This document shows, one piece after another, positions 54,114 through 62,927 of a stretch of DNA of 64,000 nt. Source of the stretch: Sphingomonas sp. 32-66-10. GTDB taxonomy: Bacteria > Pseudomonadota > Alphaproteobacteria > Sphingomonadales > Sphingomonadaceae. Positions within the stretch are counted from its first letter, which is position 1; each line of letters begins with the position of its first letter. Location: assembly GCA_002280565.1 (NCBI GenBank), contig NCEF01000010.1, positions 19,637 to 83,636 of the forward strand. The letters run 5' to 3'. A model generated the notes under the pieces. The model was not told where the DNA came from and did not search any database. It saw only the letters and a list, made by a program, of their open reading frames with translations. Position numbers and translations under genes: made by a program.

Positions 54114-55832
54114 ATGTTCCTGCGTAAACTCACCCTCACCCTCGCCGCCTTCGGCCTGGCCCTCCCCGCGCCCACGCTGGCGCAAAGCCGCCACCTCCTC
54201 GAATACCCCTCGATCCACTCCCCCGTGGTCGGCACACGCGGGATGGTGGTCAGCCAGAATGAGATGGCGAGCGCGGTCGGCGCCCAGATCCTGCGCGACG
54301 GCGGCAACGCCGTGGACGCCGCGGTCGCGGTCGCCTTCGCGCTCGCCGTCACACTGCCGCGCGCAGGCAATGTCGGCGGCGACGGCTTCATCACGGTCTA
54401 TGACGCCAAGTCGAAACAGGTGCGCGTGATCGATTTCCGCGGCATCGCCCCGCGCGCCGCCACTGCCGCAATGTTCGTCGACAATCAGGGCAAGGAACGC
54501 GGCATCGCCTCGTACGGCTATCTCGCCCCCTCAGTCCCCGGCAGCGTCGCAGGCCTTGAGCACGCGCACAGGAAATGGGGCAAGCTGCCCTGGGCCAAAG
54601 TGGTCGAACCCGCGCTCCGCCTCGCCCGCGACGGCGTCAAGCTCACCGCCGATGAAGCCTTTGTCTTCGGCTGGGGCCGCGAGCGTCTCGGCAACAGCGT
54701 CTCTGGCAAGGCCACCTTCTACAAGCCCGATGGCAGCCTTTATGCCAAGGACGAGGTGCTGAAACAGCCCGACCTCGCCTGGACTCTGGGCGAAATCCAG
54801 AAGGGCGGCGCAAAAGCCTTCTACACCGGCGAAATCGCCCGCCGCATCGTCGCGGATATGAAGGCCAATGGCGGCCTCCTCACCATGGAAGACCTCGCTG
54901 CCTACAAGCCGGTCGAGCGCGACCCGCTGGTCGGCAGCTATCGCGGCCACACCGTCTACACGCCGCCGCCGGCCAGCGCGGGCGGCGCGACGCTGCTCAA
55001 CATGCTCAACATCCTCGAGCAGTTCGACCTGAAGGCGGCGGGGCAAGGCAGCGCCGCCTCGCTCCACCTGCTCGCCGAAACGATGAAGCTCGCTTATGCC
55101 GACCGCTACCGCGTGCTCGGCGACCCCGCCTTCGTCACCGCCCCGGTCAAGGGCTTCGTGTCCAAGGGCTATGCCGCCGAACGCGCCAAGCTGATCTCGA
55201 CCGACAAGGTGATCCGCGGCCCCGACGCCCCGCATGGCGACCCCCTCAAATATGAAAGCCCCTCGACCACCCACCTCTCGGTGGCGGATGCCGATGGCAA
55301 CGCCGTCTCGCTCACCACCACGCTCGGCTCGGACTTCGGCTCCGGCGTGATGATCGCGCGCACCGGCATCCTGCTCAACAACCAGATGAACAATTTCAGC
55401 CATGAACAGGCATGGGAGGCACAGCGTACCGGCACCCCGCCCCCGCTCAACGCGATGGCGCCGGGCAAGCGCATGCTCTCCACGATGATGCCCACGATCA
55501 TCTTCAAGGGCGACAAGCCGTGGCTCGTGACCGGCACGCCCGGCGGCAGCACCATCCCGACCACCGTGGTTCAGGTGATCGTCAACGCGATCGACTATGG
55601 CCTCAACATCGATGAGGCGACGCACCGTCCGCGCATCTATCAGGGAACCACCGCGTCGCTGCGCGTTGAACCCGGATTCAACCCCGATACGGTTGCGGCG
55701 CTCAAGGCAAAGGGGCATCGCATCACCTCGGACGAAACCATGGGAAGCGCGCACTCGATCATGATCACCGACAATCTCTTCCTCGGCGCCGCCGACCCCC
55801 GCCGCCCCGGCGCGAAAGCCATCGAACCATGA
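54114..55832 (+). CDS. ggt: Gamma-glutamyltransferase, exported (copy 1)
   Basis: A 572-residue Ntn-type enzyme. Signal peptide (LALPAPTLA-Q), then GGT motifs: GNAVDAAVAVAFALAV, GRxG-type GNVGGDGFITVYD, PASAGGATLLNML, and the autoprocessing site STTH with Thr386 as the new N-terminal nucleophile. MAPGKRMLSTMMPTI and TGTPGGSTIPTTVVQVI follow in the small subunit. GGT cleaves gamma-glutamyl bonds in glutathione and related peptides in the periplasm. ATG 54114 is downstream of a repeat copy and preceded by GAGAGAGA. The frame opening at 53919 belongs to the repeat. Its stop overlaps the next GGT. Confidence 0.92.
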   Translation: MFLRKLTLTLAAFGLALPAPTLAQSRHLLEYPSIHSPVVGTRGMVVSQNEMASAVGAQILRDGGNAVDAAVAVAFALAVTLPRAGNVGGDGFITVYDAKSKQVRVIDFRGIAPRAATAAMFVDNQGKERGIASYGYLAPSVPGSVAGLEHAHRKWGKLPWAKVVEPALRLARDGVKLTADEAFVFGWGRERLGNSVSGKATFYKPDGSLYAKDEVLKQPDLAWTLGEIQKGGAKAFYTGEIARRIVADMKANGGLLTMEDLAAYKPVERDPLVGSYRGHTVYTPPPASAGGATLLNMLNILEQFDLKAAGQGSAASLHLLAETMKLAYADRYRVLGDPAFVTAPVKGFVSKGYAAERAKLISTDKVIRGPDAPHGDPLKYESPSTTHLSVADADGNAVSLTTTLGSDFGSGVMIARTGILLNNQMNNFSHEQAWEAQRTGTPPPLNAMAPGKRMLSTMMPTIIFKGDKPWLVTGTPGGSTIPTTVVQVIVNAIDYGLNIDEATHRPRIYQGTTASLRVEPGFNPDTVAALKAKGHRITSDETMGSAHSIMITDNLFLGAADPRRPGAKAIEP

Positions 55833-57544
55833 AATTGACTCGCGCCCACTTCCTGCTCGCGCTCGCCGCCACGGGCCTCACCGCCTGCGCCCCGCGCGGC
55901 GCGGTCGAAACCGCCGCACCCGCGCCCGTCGCAGCGCCCGAACGCCAGGCCTTTGTCGCCGCCGCCCACCCGCTGGCGGTCGAGGCTGGCCTTAATGTCC
56001 TGCGCAAGGGCGGCAGCGCGGTCGACGCCGCCGTCGCGGTACAGGCGATGCTCAGCCTCGTCGAACCGCAGAGCAGCGGCCTTGGCGGCGGCGCGTTCAT
56101 GGTCCGCTACGACGCGAAGACCAAAGCCGTCACCGTCTATGACGGCCGCGAAACCGCCCCCGCGGGCGCCACCCCCGACATGCTGATGGGCCCGGACGGC
56201 AAGCCGCTCGGCTTCCGTACCGCCGTCCTTTCGGGCCGCGCGACCGGCGTCCCCGGCGTCGTGCGCATGATGGCGCTGGCGCAGGACAAGCACGGCAAGC
56301 TCAAATGGCGCGACCTGTTCGCGGACGCCGAACAAACCGCCGCCAACGGCTTCACCGTCACCGCCCGGCTCGGTCGCTTCGTCAACTCCAGCGGCCCACA
56401 GGCCAACACCCCGGACTCGCTCGCCTATTTCCGCAACGCCGATGGCAGCAAGATCAAGACCGGCGACACGCTGCGCAACCCCGCCTACGCCGCCTTCCTC
56501 CGCCGCCTCGCCGCGCAGGGGCCGGACGCGATGTACAAGGGCGAAACCGCCCGCCGCATCGTCGCCCGCGTCCGCGAAGGCGACCTCGCCAGCAGCATGA
56601 CCGAGGCTGACCTCGCCGCCTACAAGCCGATGGTGCGCGAAGGGCTGTGCAACCCCTATCGCACCTACATCCTCTGCGCCCCGCCCCCGCCCTCCTCGGG
56701 CGTCGGGCTGTTGCAGCTGATGGCAATGATCGAGCGCACCGACATCGGCGCGCGCGGCCCCAACGACCCGGTCGCCTGGGTCAAATACGCCGAAGCCAGC
56801 CGGTTGATGTATGCCGACCGCGACGCCTATGTCGGCGATGTCGCGACGGTGCCGGTCAAGGGCATGCTCGACCCGGCCTATGTCGCCAGCCGCGCCGCGC
56901 TGATCGGCGAGCGCGCCGGTCCCGCGCCGCAAGCCGGAACACCGCCGGGCGCCATCGCCGCGCGCATCGACGCAACCAACGAAGTCGCCGGCACCTCGCA
57001 CTTCGTGATCATCGACGGCGACGGCAACGCCGTGTCGATGACCACCACCGTCGAAAGCTTCTTCGGCAGCGGGCGCATGGTCGACGGCTTCTTCCTCAAC
57101 AACCAGATGACCGACTTCTCTTTCGTGCCGACCGGCCCGAACGTGATTGCACCGGGCAAGCGCCCGCGCTCGTCGATGGTCCCGACGGTGATCCTCAATC
57201 CCGACCGCAGCCTTGCCGGCGCGATCGGATCGCCCGGCGGCAACGCAATCCTCGGCTATGTGTCCAAGGCGCTGGTCGGCATGATCGACTGGAAATTCCC
57301 CGTCGCCGACGCCATCGCGCTGCCCAACCTCGTCGCACGCGGCGGCAGCTTCAATGGCGAGGCTGACAAGTTCGCCCCCGATCTGCGCGCTGGGATGGCC
57401 GAACGCGGCGTCACCGTGCGCGGCGGCACCGGCGAGGATTCGGGCCTGCACGGCGTCATGATCCGCGACGGCAAGTTCGACGGCGGTGCCGACCCCCGCC
57501 GCGACGGCGTCGCGAAAACCATCACTTTGCCAGCGAGGAAATAG
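55829..57544 (+). CDS. ggt: Gamma-glutamyltransferase, lipoprotein form (copy 2)
   Basis: A 571-residue paralogue of the preceding gene. It has a lipobox LTAC (Cys near 19), so it is membrane-anchored in the periplasm, unlike copy 1. GGSAVDAAVAVQAMLSLVEP, PQSSGLGGGAFMVRYD and the processing Thr389 in AGTSHFVII are present, along with APGKRPRSSMVPTVI and GSPGGNAILGYVSKAL. Family members cleave gamma-glutamyl peptides. Two GGTs in tandem with ATGA overlap suggest different substrates or localisations. The next gene begins one base after its stop. Confidence 0.92.
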   Translation: MKLTRAHFLLALAATGLTACAPRGAVETAAPAPVAAPERQAFVAAAHPLAVEAGLNVLRKGGSAVDAAVAVQAMLSLVEPQSSGLGGGAFMVRYDAKTKAVTVYDGRETAPAGATPDMLMGPDGKPLGFRTAVLSGRATGVPGVVRMMALAQDKHGKLKWRDLFADAEQTAANGFTVTARLGRFVNSSGPQANTPDSLAYFRNADGSKIKTGDTLRNPAYAAFLRRLAAQGPDAMYKGETARRIVARVREGDLASSMTEADLAAYKPMVREGLCNPYRTYILCAPPPPSSGVGLLQLMAMIERTDIGARGPNDPVAWVKYAEASRLMYADRDAYVGDVATVPVKGMLDPAYVASRAALIGERAGPAPQAGTPPGAIAARIDATNEVAGTSHFVIIDGDGNAVSMTTTVESFFGSGRMVDGFFLNNQMTDFSFVPTGPNVIAPGKRPRSSMVPTVILNPDRSLAGAIGSPGGNAILGYVSKALVGMIDWKFPVADAIALPNLVARGGSFNGEADKFAPDLRAGMAERGVTVRGGTGEDSGLHGVMIRDGKFDGGADPRRDGVAKTITLPARK

Positions 57545-57545
57545 G

Positions 57546-58394
57546 ATGCGTTTTTCTGTAGCCCCCATCGCCCTGATCATCGCCGCCCCCGACGCCGCCC
57601 AGCAGGTACAGGTCGAGGAAGTCAGCTTCCTCAGCCGCGACGGCAAGACCCAGGTCAAGGGCTATTTGTTCAAGCCCGCCAACGCCCCCGCCAAGGCACC
57701 CGCCGTGGTGATGATGCACGGCCGCGGCGGCGCCTATTCGTCGCTCGCGAAGGGCAAGTATGACGCCACCACCCTCGCCTCACGCCACAAGGCATGGGGC
57801 CAGCTGCTCGCCGAAAATGGCTATCTCGCGCTGATGGTCGATGATTTCGGCGCGGTCGGCTTCCCGGCGGGATTCGAGGCGGGGACGTACAAGGACCGCC
57901 CCGAAGCGGTCGACGAAGTCAATTTCCGCCCGCTCCACGCCTATGGCGCGCTCCGCTACCTCCAGTCGCGCCCCGATGTCGTGCCCACCCGCGTTGCCCT
58001 GCTCGGCTGGTCCAACGGCGCCAGCGCCACGCTCGCCGCGATGGCCGACGACAAGCCCGGCGATATGCGCAAGATCGGCTTTTCCGCCGGCGTCGCGCTC
58101 TACCCCGGCTGCGGCCTCAAGAAGCGCTTCGACAAGGACGGCTACAAACCCTACCACCCCGTCCGCGTCTTCATGGGCACGGCCGACGAGGAAGTCTCGC
58201 CCAAGCTCTGCGAAACCTTCGTCGCGCGCAGCAAGGGCAATGGCCACGACATCGCCCTGCGCATGTTCGAAGGCGCGACCCACAGCTACGACACCCCCAC
58301 CAAATCGCGCCAGTCGGTGGAGGCGAACGCGACGGCAAAGGCCGCGACGGAGGCCGACATCCTCGCCTTCCTGGCGGAAAAGCTAAAGAAGTAA
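57546..58394 (+). CDS. Alpha/beta hydrolase, dienelactone-hydrolase-like, exported
   Basis: A 282-residue protein with an N-terminal hydrophobic signal (MRFSVAPIALIIAAPDAA-Q). The oxyanion-hole segment VVMMHGRGG and the nucleophile elbow LLGWSNGAS are in order, with Ser where dienelactone hydrolases have Cys, and a later Asp (GTADEEV) and His (GATHSYD) complete the triad. It is therefore probably a Ser-dependent esterase or peptidase. It starts one base after GGT copy 2 and ends the operon, followed by a composite repeat. Confidence 0.82.
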   Translation: MRFSVAPIALIIAAPDAAQQVQVEEVSFLSRDGKTQVKGYLFKPANAPAKAPAVVMMHGRGGAYSSLAKGKYDATTLASRHKAWGQLLAENGYLALMVDDFGAVGFPAGFEAGTYKDRPEAVDEVNFRPLHAYGALRYLQSRPDVVPTRVALLGWSNGASATLAAMADDKPGDMRKIGFSAGVALYPGCGLKKRFDKDGYKPYHPVRVFMGTADEEVSPKLCETFVARSKGNGHDIALRMFEGATHSYDTPTKSRQSVEANATAKAATEADILAFLAEKLKK

Positions 58395-58396
58395 CC

Positions 58397-58526
58397 AATT
58401 TCTCCCCGGAACGGGGAGGGGGACCAGCGAAGCTGGTGGAGGGGGCCCGAGGCACCGGAATCCTTTGCCTCAGCCCCCTCCGTCAGCGCTACGCGCTGCC
58501 ACCTCCCTGTTCCGGGGAGGATTTTC
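58397..58526. repeat. MITE-like composite repeat, R1 variant in inverse orientation
   Basis: About 130 bp with inverted CTCCCCGG/CCGGGGAG ends. Its right half (CCCCCTCCGTCAGCGCTACGC) is the reverse complement of the interior string of the 3.7 and 53.9 kb copies. Shorter than those, so probably a rearranged or deleted version. Confidence 0.7.
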
Positions 58527-58575
58527 CTAAACCGCACTTGCCCCCACCCCCCGCCATACGCCAAAGCCCCCAGCG

Positions 58576-60072
58576 ATGACCGCCCGTATCGACATGGGAC
58601 TCGACAGCGGCGGCAACCCGGTTGCCGTCGATCTGGAGGAGTTGCTCGCCACCCGCTTGCTCGTTCAGGGCAATTCGGGCTCGGGCAAGTCGCACCTGCT
58701 GCGCCGCCTGCTTGAGGGCAGCGCCGCCTACGTCCAGCAGGTCGTGGTCGATCCCGAAGGCGATTTCGTCAGCCTGTCCGAAGCCTTCGGCCATATCGCG
58801 GTCGACGCCGCCGAATACAGCCTCACCGAACTCGCGCGCCTCGCGCTGCGCGTCCGCGAACACCGCGCCAGCGTCGTCCTCAACCTCGAGGGGCTCGAGA
58901 TCGACGGCCAGATGCGCGCCGCAGCCGCCTTCCTCTCAGCGCTGTTCGATGCCCCGCGCGAACATTGGTACCCGGTCCTTACCGTGGTCGACGAAGCCCA
59001 GCTCTTCGCCCCCGCCGCCGCCGGCGAAGTGACCGAGGAGGCGCGCCGCACCTCGCTCGCCGCGATGACCAACCTCATGTGCCGCGGTCGCAAGCGTGGC
59101 CTCGCCGGGGTGATCGCCACCCAGCGCCTTGCCAAGCTCGCCAAGAATGTCGCCGCCGAGGCGTCGAACTTCCTGATGGGCCGCACCTTTCTCGACATCG
59201 ACATGGCCCGCGCCGCCGACTTGCTCGGCATGGACCGGCGTCAGGCCGACACGATCCGCGACCTTGCGCGCGGCGAATTCCTCGCGCTCGGCCCGGCGAT
59301 CACCCGCCGCCCGATCAGCGTGCGGATCGGCGCGGTCCAGACCGGGTCGAAGGCGGTCAGCCCCAAGCTCACCCCACTCCCCACCGCGCCCACGCAGGAC
59401 ATGCGCGACATGCTCTTCGCCCCGCCGAGCGAGGACGAGCTGCCACCCCCGCCGCCGCCAGCGCCCGTGCCGATGGCAGACCTCATGCGCGCCGTCGCCA
59501 CGCCCGCGCCCGCCCCGGTCCCCGACATGCCGGTGCTGGAGGACGGTGAACAGGAAGCGATACGCCGCGCGATCCTCGCCGAAATCGGTGCCGAGGACAG
59601 CCGCGCGCCGCTCGCCACGATCTTTCAGGATTATGGCGTGCGCTGCAAAATGCGCGGGGTCGATCCCGGCATGGACCTGCCCGCCTTCCGCAGCGCGCTC
59701 GCGCTCGCCCGCGCCGGCATCACCGACCGCACCGGCTGGGACGACGCCCTCACGCTCGCGGCATCCTTGCCCGAAGAGATGCTCGCCCCGTTCCTCGGCA
59801 TCGCCAAGGCGGCGCGCAGCGGCGAGCCCTGCCCCTCGGACGCGCGCATCGCCGCGCTCTACGGCACCAGCTCGATGGGCCGCGCCAAGCGCATGATGGC
59901 GCATATCGAAGAAAAGGGCCTGATCGTCGCGCGCACCGACCTGTCGGGCAAGCGCAGCGTCAGCCTGCCCCATCTCGGCTGGACCACCGCGCCATCCTGG
60001 CCCGACCCGGCCAAGCCCCCGCCGGTCGGCCGCACCGCCGTCCGCGCGGCGGAACGTGCAAAGCTGCTTTAA
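58576..60072 (+). CDS. HerA/DUF87-type ATPase
   Basis: A 498-residue ATPase. Walker A GNSGSGKS (residues 32-39) and Walker B VLTVVDEAQ (about 136-144) are clear, with an Arg-rich CRGRKRGLAGVIATQRLAKL sensor region as in HerA-type DNA translocases. After about residue 265 comes a Pro-rich linker (PPPPPPAPVPMADL) and a helical C-terminal part that ends in a winged-helix-like region. It may pump or remodel DNA as a hexamer. No NurA nuclease neighbour is seen, so its pathway is unclear. Confidence 0.82.
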   Translation: MTARIDMGLDSGGNPVAVDLEELLATRLLVQGNSGSGKSHLLRRLLEGSAAYVQQVVVDPEGDFVSLSEAFGHIAVDAAEYSLTELARLALRVREHRASVVLNLEGLEIDGQMRAAAAFLSALFDAPREHWYPVLTVVDEAQLFAPAAAGEVTEEARRTSLAAMTNLMCRGRKRGLAGVIATQRLAKLAKNVAAEASNFLMGRTFLDIDMARAADLLGMDRRQADTIRDLARGEFLALGPAITRRPISVRIGAVQTGSKAVSPKLTPLPTAPTQDMRDMLFAPPSEDELPPPPPPAPVPMADLMRAVATPAPAPVPDMPVLEDGEQEAIRRAILAEIGAEDSRAPLATIFQDYGVRCKMRGVDPGMDLPAFRSALALARAGITDRTGWDDALTLAASLPEEMLAPFLGIAKAARSGEPCPSDARIAALYGTSSMGRAKRMMAHIEEKGLIVARTDLSGKRSVSLPHLGWTTAPSWPDPAKPPPVGRTAVRAAERAKLL

Positions 60073-60224
60073 CTCGCCAGCACCAGCCCGACGATCACCA
60101 ACACCGCGCACGCCCCGATCGCCTCGACATAGGCGCACCAGCGGACCGCCGGTTCAGGCGCCAACGCCTCAGCCGGCGTCTCGCGAAACAATTCGGTAGC
60201 GGTATCAATTAACGACATCCGCAT
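60069..60224 (-). CDS. 51-aa single-span membrane protein
   Basis: A short gene that standard cut-offs would miss. GGAGG five bases before ATG 60224 supports translation of MRMSLIDTATELFRETPAEA followed by a hydrophobic C-terminal helix (AIGACAVLVIVGLVLAS). The stop overlaps the end of the HerA-like gene by four bases on the other strand. Family and function unknown. The 97 bp between it and the TlyA gene show nothing. Confidence 0.6.
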   Translation of the reverse strand: MRMSLIDTATELFRETPAEALAPEPAVRWCAYVEAIGACAVLVIVGLVLAS

Positions 60225-60321
60225 GACATCCTCCCCAAAGGAAGGCCCATGCTGCGCCCCATCCGCGGCGGTGTCCAGTCACAGAATCGTCATACGGATT
60301 TGCACTTACCCATAACGGGAT

Positions 60322-61074
60322 TCAGGCCATCTCCCCCGCCGCCCCTGCGCGCGCCGCGACCAGAAATTCGACATTCCCCTCCGGCCCGGTGATCGGGCTG
60401 GTCGTCACCCCCGCGACCTCCCAGCCCAGCCCTTCCAGCCACGCCACCACCTCGGCGCACACCCGCTCATGCACCGCCGCATCGCGCACCACGCCGCCCT
60501 TGCCGACCTCGCCGCGCCCGGCCTCGAACTGCGGCTTGATCAGCGCGACGACCCACGCGCCTTCGCGCACGAATGCGAACGGCCGCTCCAGCACCTTGGA
60601 CAGCGCGATGAAGCTCGCGTCACATACCACGATGTCGATCGGCTCGGGAATATGCGCCGCCGTCAGCACCCGCGCGCTGGTCTGCTCATGCACCACCACC
60701 CGCTCGTCCTGGCGCAGCTTCCACGCCAGCTGGTTGGTCCCGCTGTCGACCGCATAGACACGGGTCGCCCCCCGGCTCAGCAGCACATCGGTAAAGCCCC
60801 CGGTCGACGATCCGACATCGAGTCCCACCATGCCGCTCGGGTCGATCCCGAAATGGTCGAGCCCATGCGCCAGCTTCACTCCGCCGCGCGACACCCAGGG
60901 ATGGTCGCGGCCCTTCACCGTCAGCGGCGCGTCCGGCGCGATCGGCTGCCCCGGCTTGTCCACGCGCTTGTCGCCACTGAACACCAGCCCCGCCAGGATC
61001 AACGCCTGCGCGCGCGTGCGGCTCTCGGCAAGCCCGCGTTCGACGAGCAGCTGATCGGGTCGTGTCTTGGCCAT
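60322..61074 (-). CDS. tlyA: TlyA-type rRNA 2'-O-methyltransferase
   Basis: A 250-residue protein with an S4 RNA-binding domain (residues 4-60, RPDQLLVERGLAESRTRAQALI) joined to an FtsJ-like methyltransferase (VSRGGVKLAHGLDHF, VGLDVGSSTGGFTDVLLSRGA as SAM site, VVCDASFIALSKV). TlyA methylates 16S and 23S rRNA cytidines; the family was first called haemolysin. ATG 61074 (MAKTRPDQ) is the family start. Length is typical. The short ORF upstream to 61125 is not part of it. Confidence 0.92.
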   Translation of the reverse strand: MAKTRPDQLLVERGLAESRTRAQALILAGLVFSGDKRVDKPGQPIAPDAPLTVKGRDHPWVSRGGVKLAHGLDHFGIDPSGMVGLDVGSSTGGFTDVLLSRGATRVYAVDSGTNQLAWKLRQDERVVVHEQTSARVLTAAHIPEPIDIVVCDASFIALSKVLERPFAFVREGAWVVALIKPQFEAGRGEVGKGGVVRDAAVHERVCAEVVAWLEGLGWEVAGVTTSPITGPEGNVEFLVAARAGAAGEMA

Positions 61075-61084
61075 GGTTTTCGTT

Positions 61085-61200
61085 CGCACAAAGCCACGAA
61101 GCCACAAAGCCCGTTTTGAACGCACACGCGCAAGCAGCCAATGCCGCGAAGCGACCTAACCTTCTTCACTTCGTGGCGTCGTGTCATTGTGCGCAAACCC
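61085..61200. repeat. Imperfect inverted repeat of CACGAAG/CACAAAG units
   Basis: CGCACAAAGCCACGAAGCC and related units near 61087-61112 face similar units in inverse orientation near 61168-61197 (CTTCGTGGCGTCGTGTCATTG). The 182-bp gap between tlyA and the endolysin carries this and no gene. Pairing is imperfect. Confidence 0.4.
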
Positions 61201-61255
61201 CCTTTCCTACAACGAACCATATAGGTTATCGCGAGTCGGTGAGGAGGAACAAGTC

Positions 61256-61798
61256 ATGACCATCGATCAGCTCATCGACGACGTGATCGCCCGCGAGGGC
61301 GGCTATAGCGACCACCCCGCCGACCGCGGCGGCCCGACGCGCTGGGGCGTTACCGAACGCGTCGCCCGCGCGCACGGTTATGCCGGCGACATGCGCGTCT
61401 TTCCGCGCAGCGAAGCCGCCGCCATCTACCGCCGCCTCTACTGGCTGCGCCCGCGCTTCGATCAGGTCGCGCAGCGCGCGCCCGCCCTCGCCGCCGAGCT
61501 GTTCGACACCGGCGTCAATATGGGCCCCGCGGTCGCCGCGCGCTTCCTGCAACGGTCGCTCAACGGCCTCAATCGCAACGGTCGCGACTATCCCGACATG
61601 GGCGTTGACGGCCAGATCGGCCCCATCACCCTCGCCGCGCTCGCTGCCTTTCTCGACACGCGCGGCGCGGCGGGCGAGCGCGTGCTGCTCAAGGCGGTCG
61701 AGGCGCTGCAGGGCGAACGCTACATCGCGCTCGCCGAAAGCCGCCGCGCCAACGAAGCCTTTCTCTACGGCTGGCTCGCGAACCGGATCGGTTCGTAG
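61256..61798 (+). CDS. GH108-type endolysin (peptidoglycan glycosidase)
   Basis: A 180-residue muramidase-like enzyme. The family motif [20 protein letters not shown] has catalytic Glu14. The middle (GAGDM...[16 protein letters not shown]) and the C-terminal binding region ([17 protein letters not shown], a PG_binding_3 domain) follow. GH108 proteins are endolysins of phages and of gene transfer agents. GGAGG before ATG 61256 supports the start. It has no signal peptide, so it depends on a holin for exit, which is the next gene. Confidence 0.9.
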   Translation: MTIDQLIDDVIAREGGYSDHPADRGGPTRWGVTERVARAHGYAGDMRVFPRSEAAAIYRRLYWLRPRFDQVAQRAPALAAELFDTGVNMGPAVAARFLQRSLNGLNRNGRDYPDMGVDGQIGPITLAALAAFLDTRGAAGERVLLKAVEALQGERYIALAESRRANEAFLYGWLANRIGS

Positions 61799-61834
61799 GC
61801 CCGCAATTTCGTCAGCATTGTCAGGAGACCCATC

Positions 61835-62248
61835 ATGAGTGTCATTGCCAGCCTGATCGGCCCGATCGCCGGCCTGATCGACAAGATCATCCCCGACCCC
61901 AAGGCGCGCGACGCCGCCAAGCTCGAACTGCTCAAGCTGCAAGGCACGCAGGAGATGGAGGCCGTGCGCACCCAGCTCTCGGCCATCGTCGCAGAGGCGC
62001 AATCCCCCGACCCCTGGACCAGCCGCGCGCGCCCCAGCTTTCTCTATGTCATGTATGCGCTGCTGCTCTGGGCGATCCCGATGGGCCTGATCGGCGCGGT
62101 TCAGCCCGACATGGCGAAGGGCATCGCGGCCGCCATGAACGCCTATCTCGCCGGCATCCCGGAATCGCTCTACGCGCTCTTCGGCACCGGCTATCTCGGC
62201 TACACCGCCGCGCGCCAGTGGGGGAAGATCAAGGGCGTCGAGAAGTAG
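61835..62248 (+). CDS. Three-span holin of the gene-transfer-agent type
   Basis: A 137-residue protein of the GTA_holin_3TM family: an amphipathic N-terminus ([22 protein letters not shown]), a helical spacer, and hydrophobic segments at about 66-90 and 92-130 ([36 protein letters not shown]). It would form pores so that the endolysin reaches the wall. GGAG precedes ATG 61835, and the gene starts 36 bp after the endolysin, giving a complete lysis pair. No capsid, terminase or tail gene is in the window, so this is an isolated lysis module. Confidence 0.87.
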   Translation: MSVIASLIGPIAGLIDKIIPDPKARDAAKLELLKLQGTQEMEAVRTQLSAIVAEAQSPDPWTSRARPSFLYVMYALLLWAIPMGLIGAVQPDMAKGIAAAMNAYLAGIPESLYALFGTGYLGYTAARQWGKIKGVEK

Positions 62249-62340
62249 AAGCTGACAGGACGAGGCGCGTTCCGCGTAACTTCGTCAGTTTCCGCCGGGG
62301 GTCTTGGCAAGGCCGAGACCCCCTCCCCATATCCCGGCGC

Positions 62341-62904
62341 ATGAGCGACAAGATACAGTGGCACGGCACAACGATCCTTTCCGTGCGCAAGGGCGGCCGC
62401 GTGGTCATCGCCGGCGACGGCCAGGTCTCGCAGGGTTCGACCGTGATGAAACCCAATGCCCGCAAGGTCCGCCCGCTGGGTGACGGCAGCGTCATCGCCG
62501 GGTTCGCCGGCGCCACCGCCGACGCCTTCACCCTGTTCGAGCGGCTGGAAAGCAAGCTCGAACGCCATCAGGGCCAGCTGCTGCGCGCTGCCGTCGAATT
62601 GGCCAAGGACTGGCGCACCGACAAATATCTCCGCAACCTCGAAGCGATGCTGATCGTCGCGGACAAGTCGACGACGCTGATCGTCACCGGAAACGGCGAC
62701 GTGCTGGAGCCGGAGGCCGGCCCGCATGGAACCGTCGCCGCGATTGGATCGGGCGGCAACTTCGCCCTCGCCGCCGCCCGCGCGCTCGCCGAATATGAGC
62801 CGGATGCCGAAACCATGTGCCGCAAGGCCATGGCCATCGCCGCCGAGCTGTGCGTCTATACCAATGATCGGCTGACCGTCGAAAGCCTCGACGCCACGGC
62901 CTGA
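62341..62904 (+). CDS. hslV: ATP-dependent protease subunit HslV
   Basis: A 187-residue peptidase of the HslUV complex (proteasome-like). The N-terminus is longer than in Escherichia coli: [18 protein letters not shown], so the catalytic Thr is generated after removal of nine residues at HG-TT, as in other alphaproteobacteria. Other landmarks are [31 protein letters not shown] and [18 protein letters not shown] 62341 is used. hslU is not immediately downstream; an aldo/keto reductase follows. Confidence 0.94.
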   Translation: MSDKIQWHGTTILSVRKGGRVVIAGDGQVSQGSTVMKPNARKVRPLGDGSVIAGFAGATADAFTLFERLESKLERHQGQLLRAAVELAKDWRTDKYLRNLEAMLIVADKSTTLIVTGNGDVLEPEAGPHGTVAAIGSGGNFALAAARALAEYEPDAETMCRKAMAIAAELCVYTNDRLTVESLDATA

Positions 62905-62927
62905 CGACCACGGGGGAGAGGAAGACC

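Noticed and set aside
61256-62248. Prophage remnant
   Set aside because: Only lysis genes are seen, flanked by housekeeping genes, without integrase, terminase or structural genes. A GTA-type lysis pair fits better.
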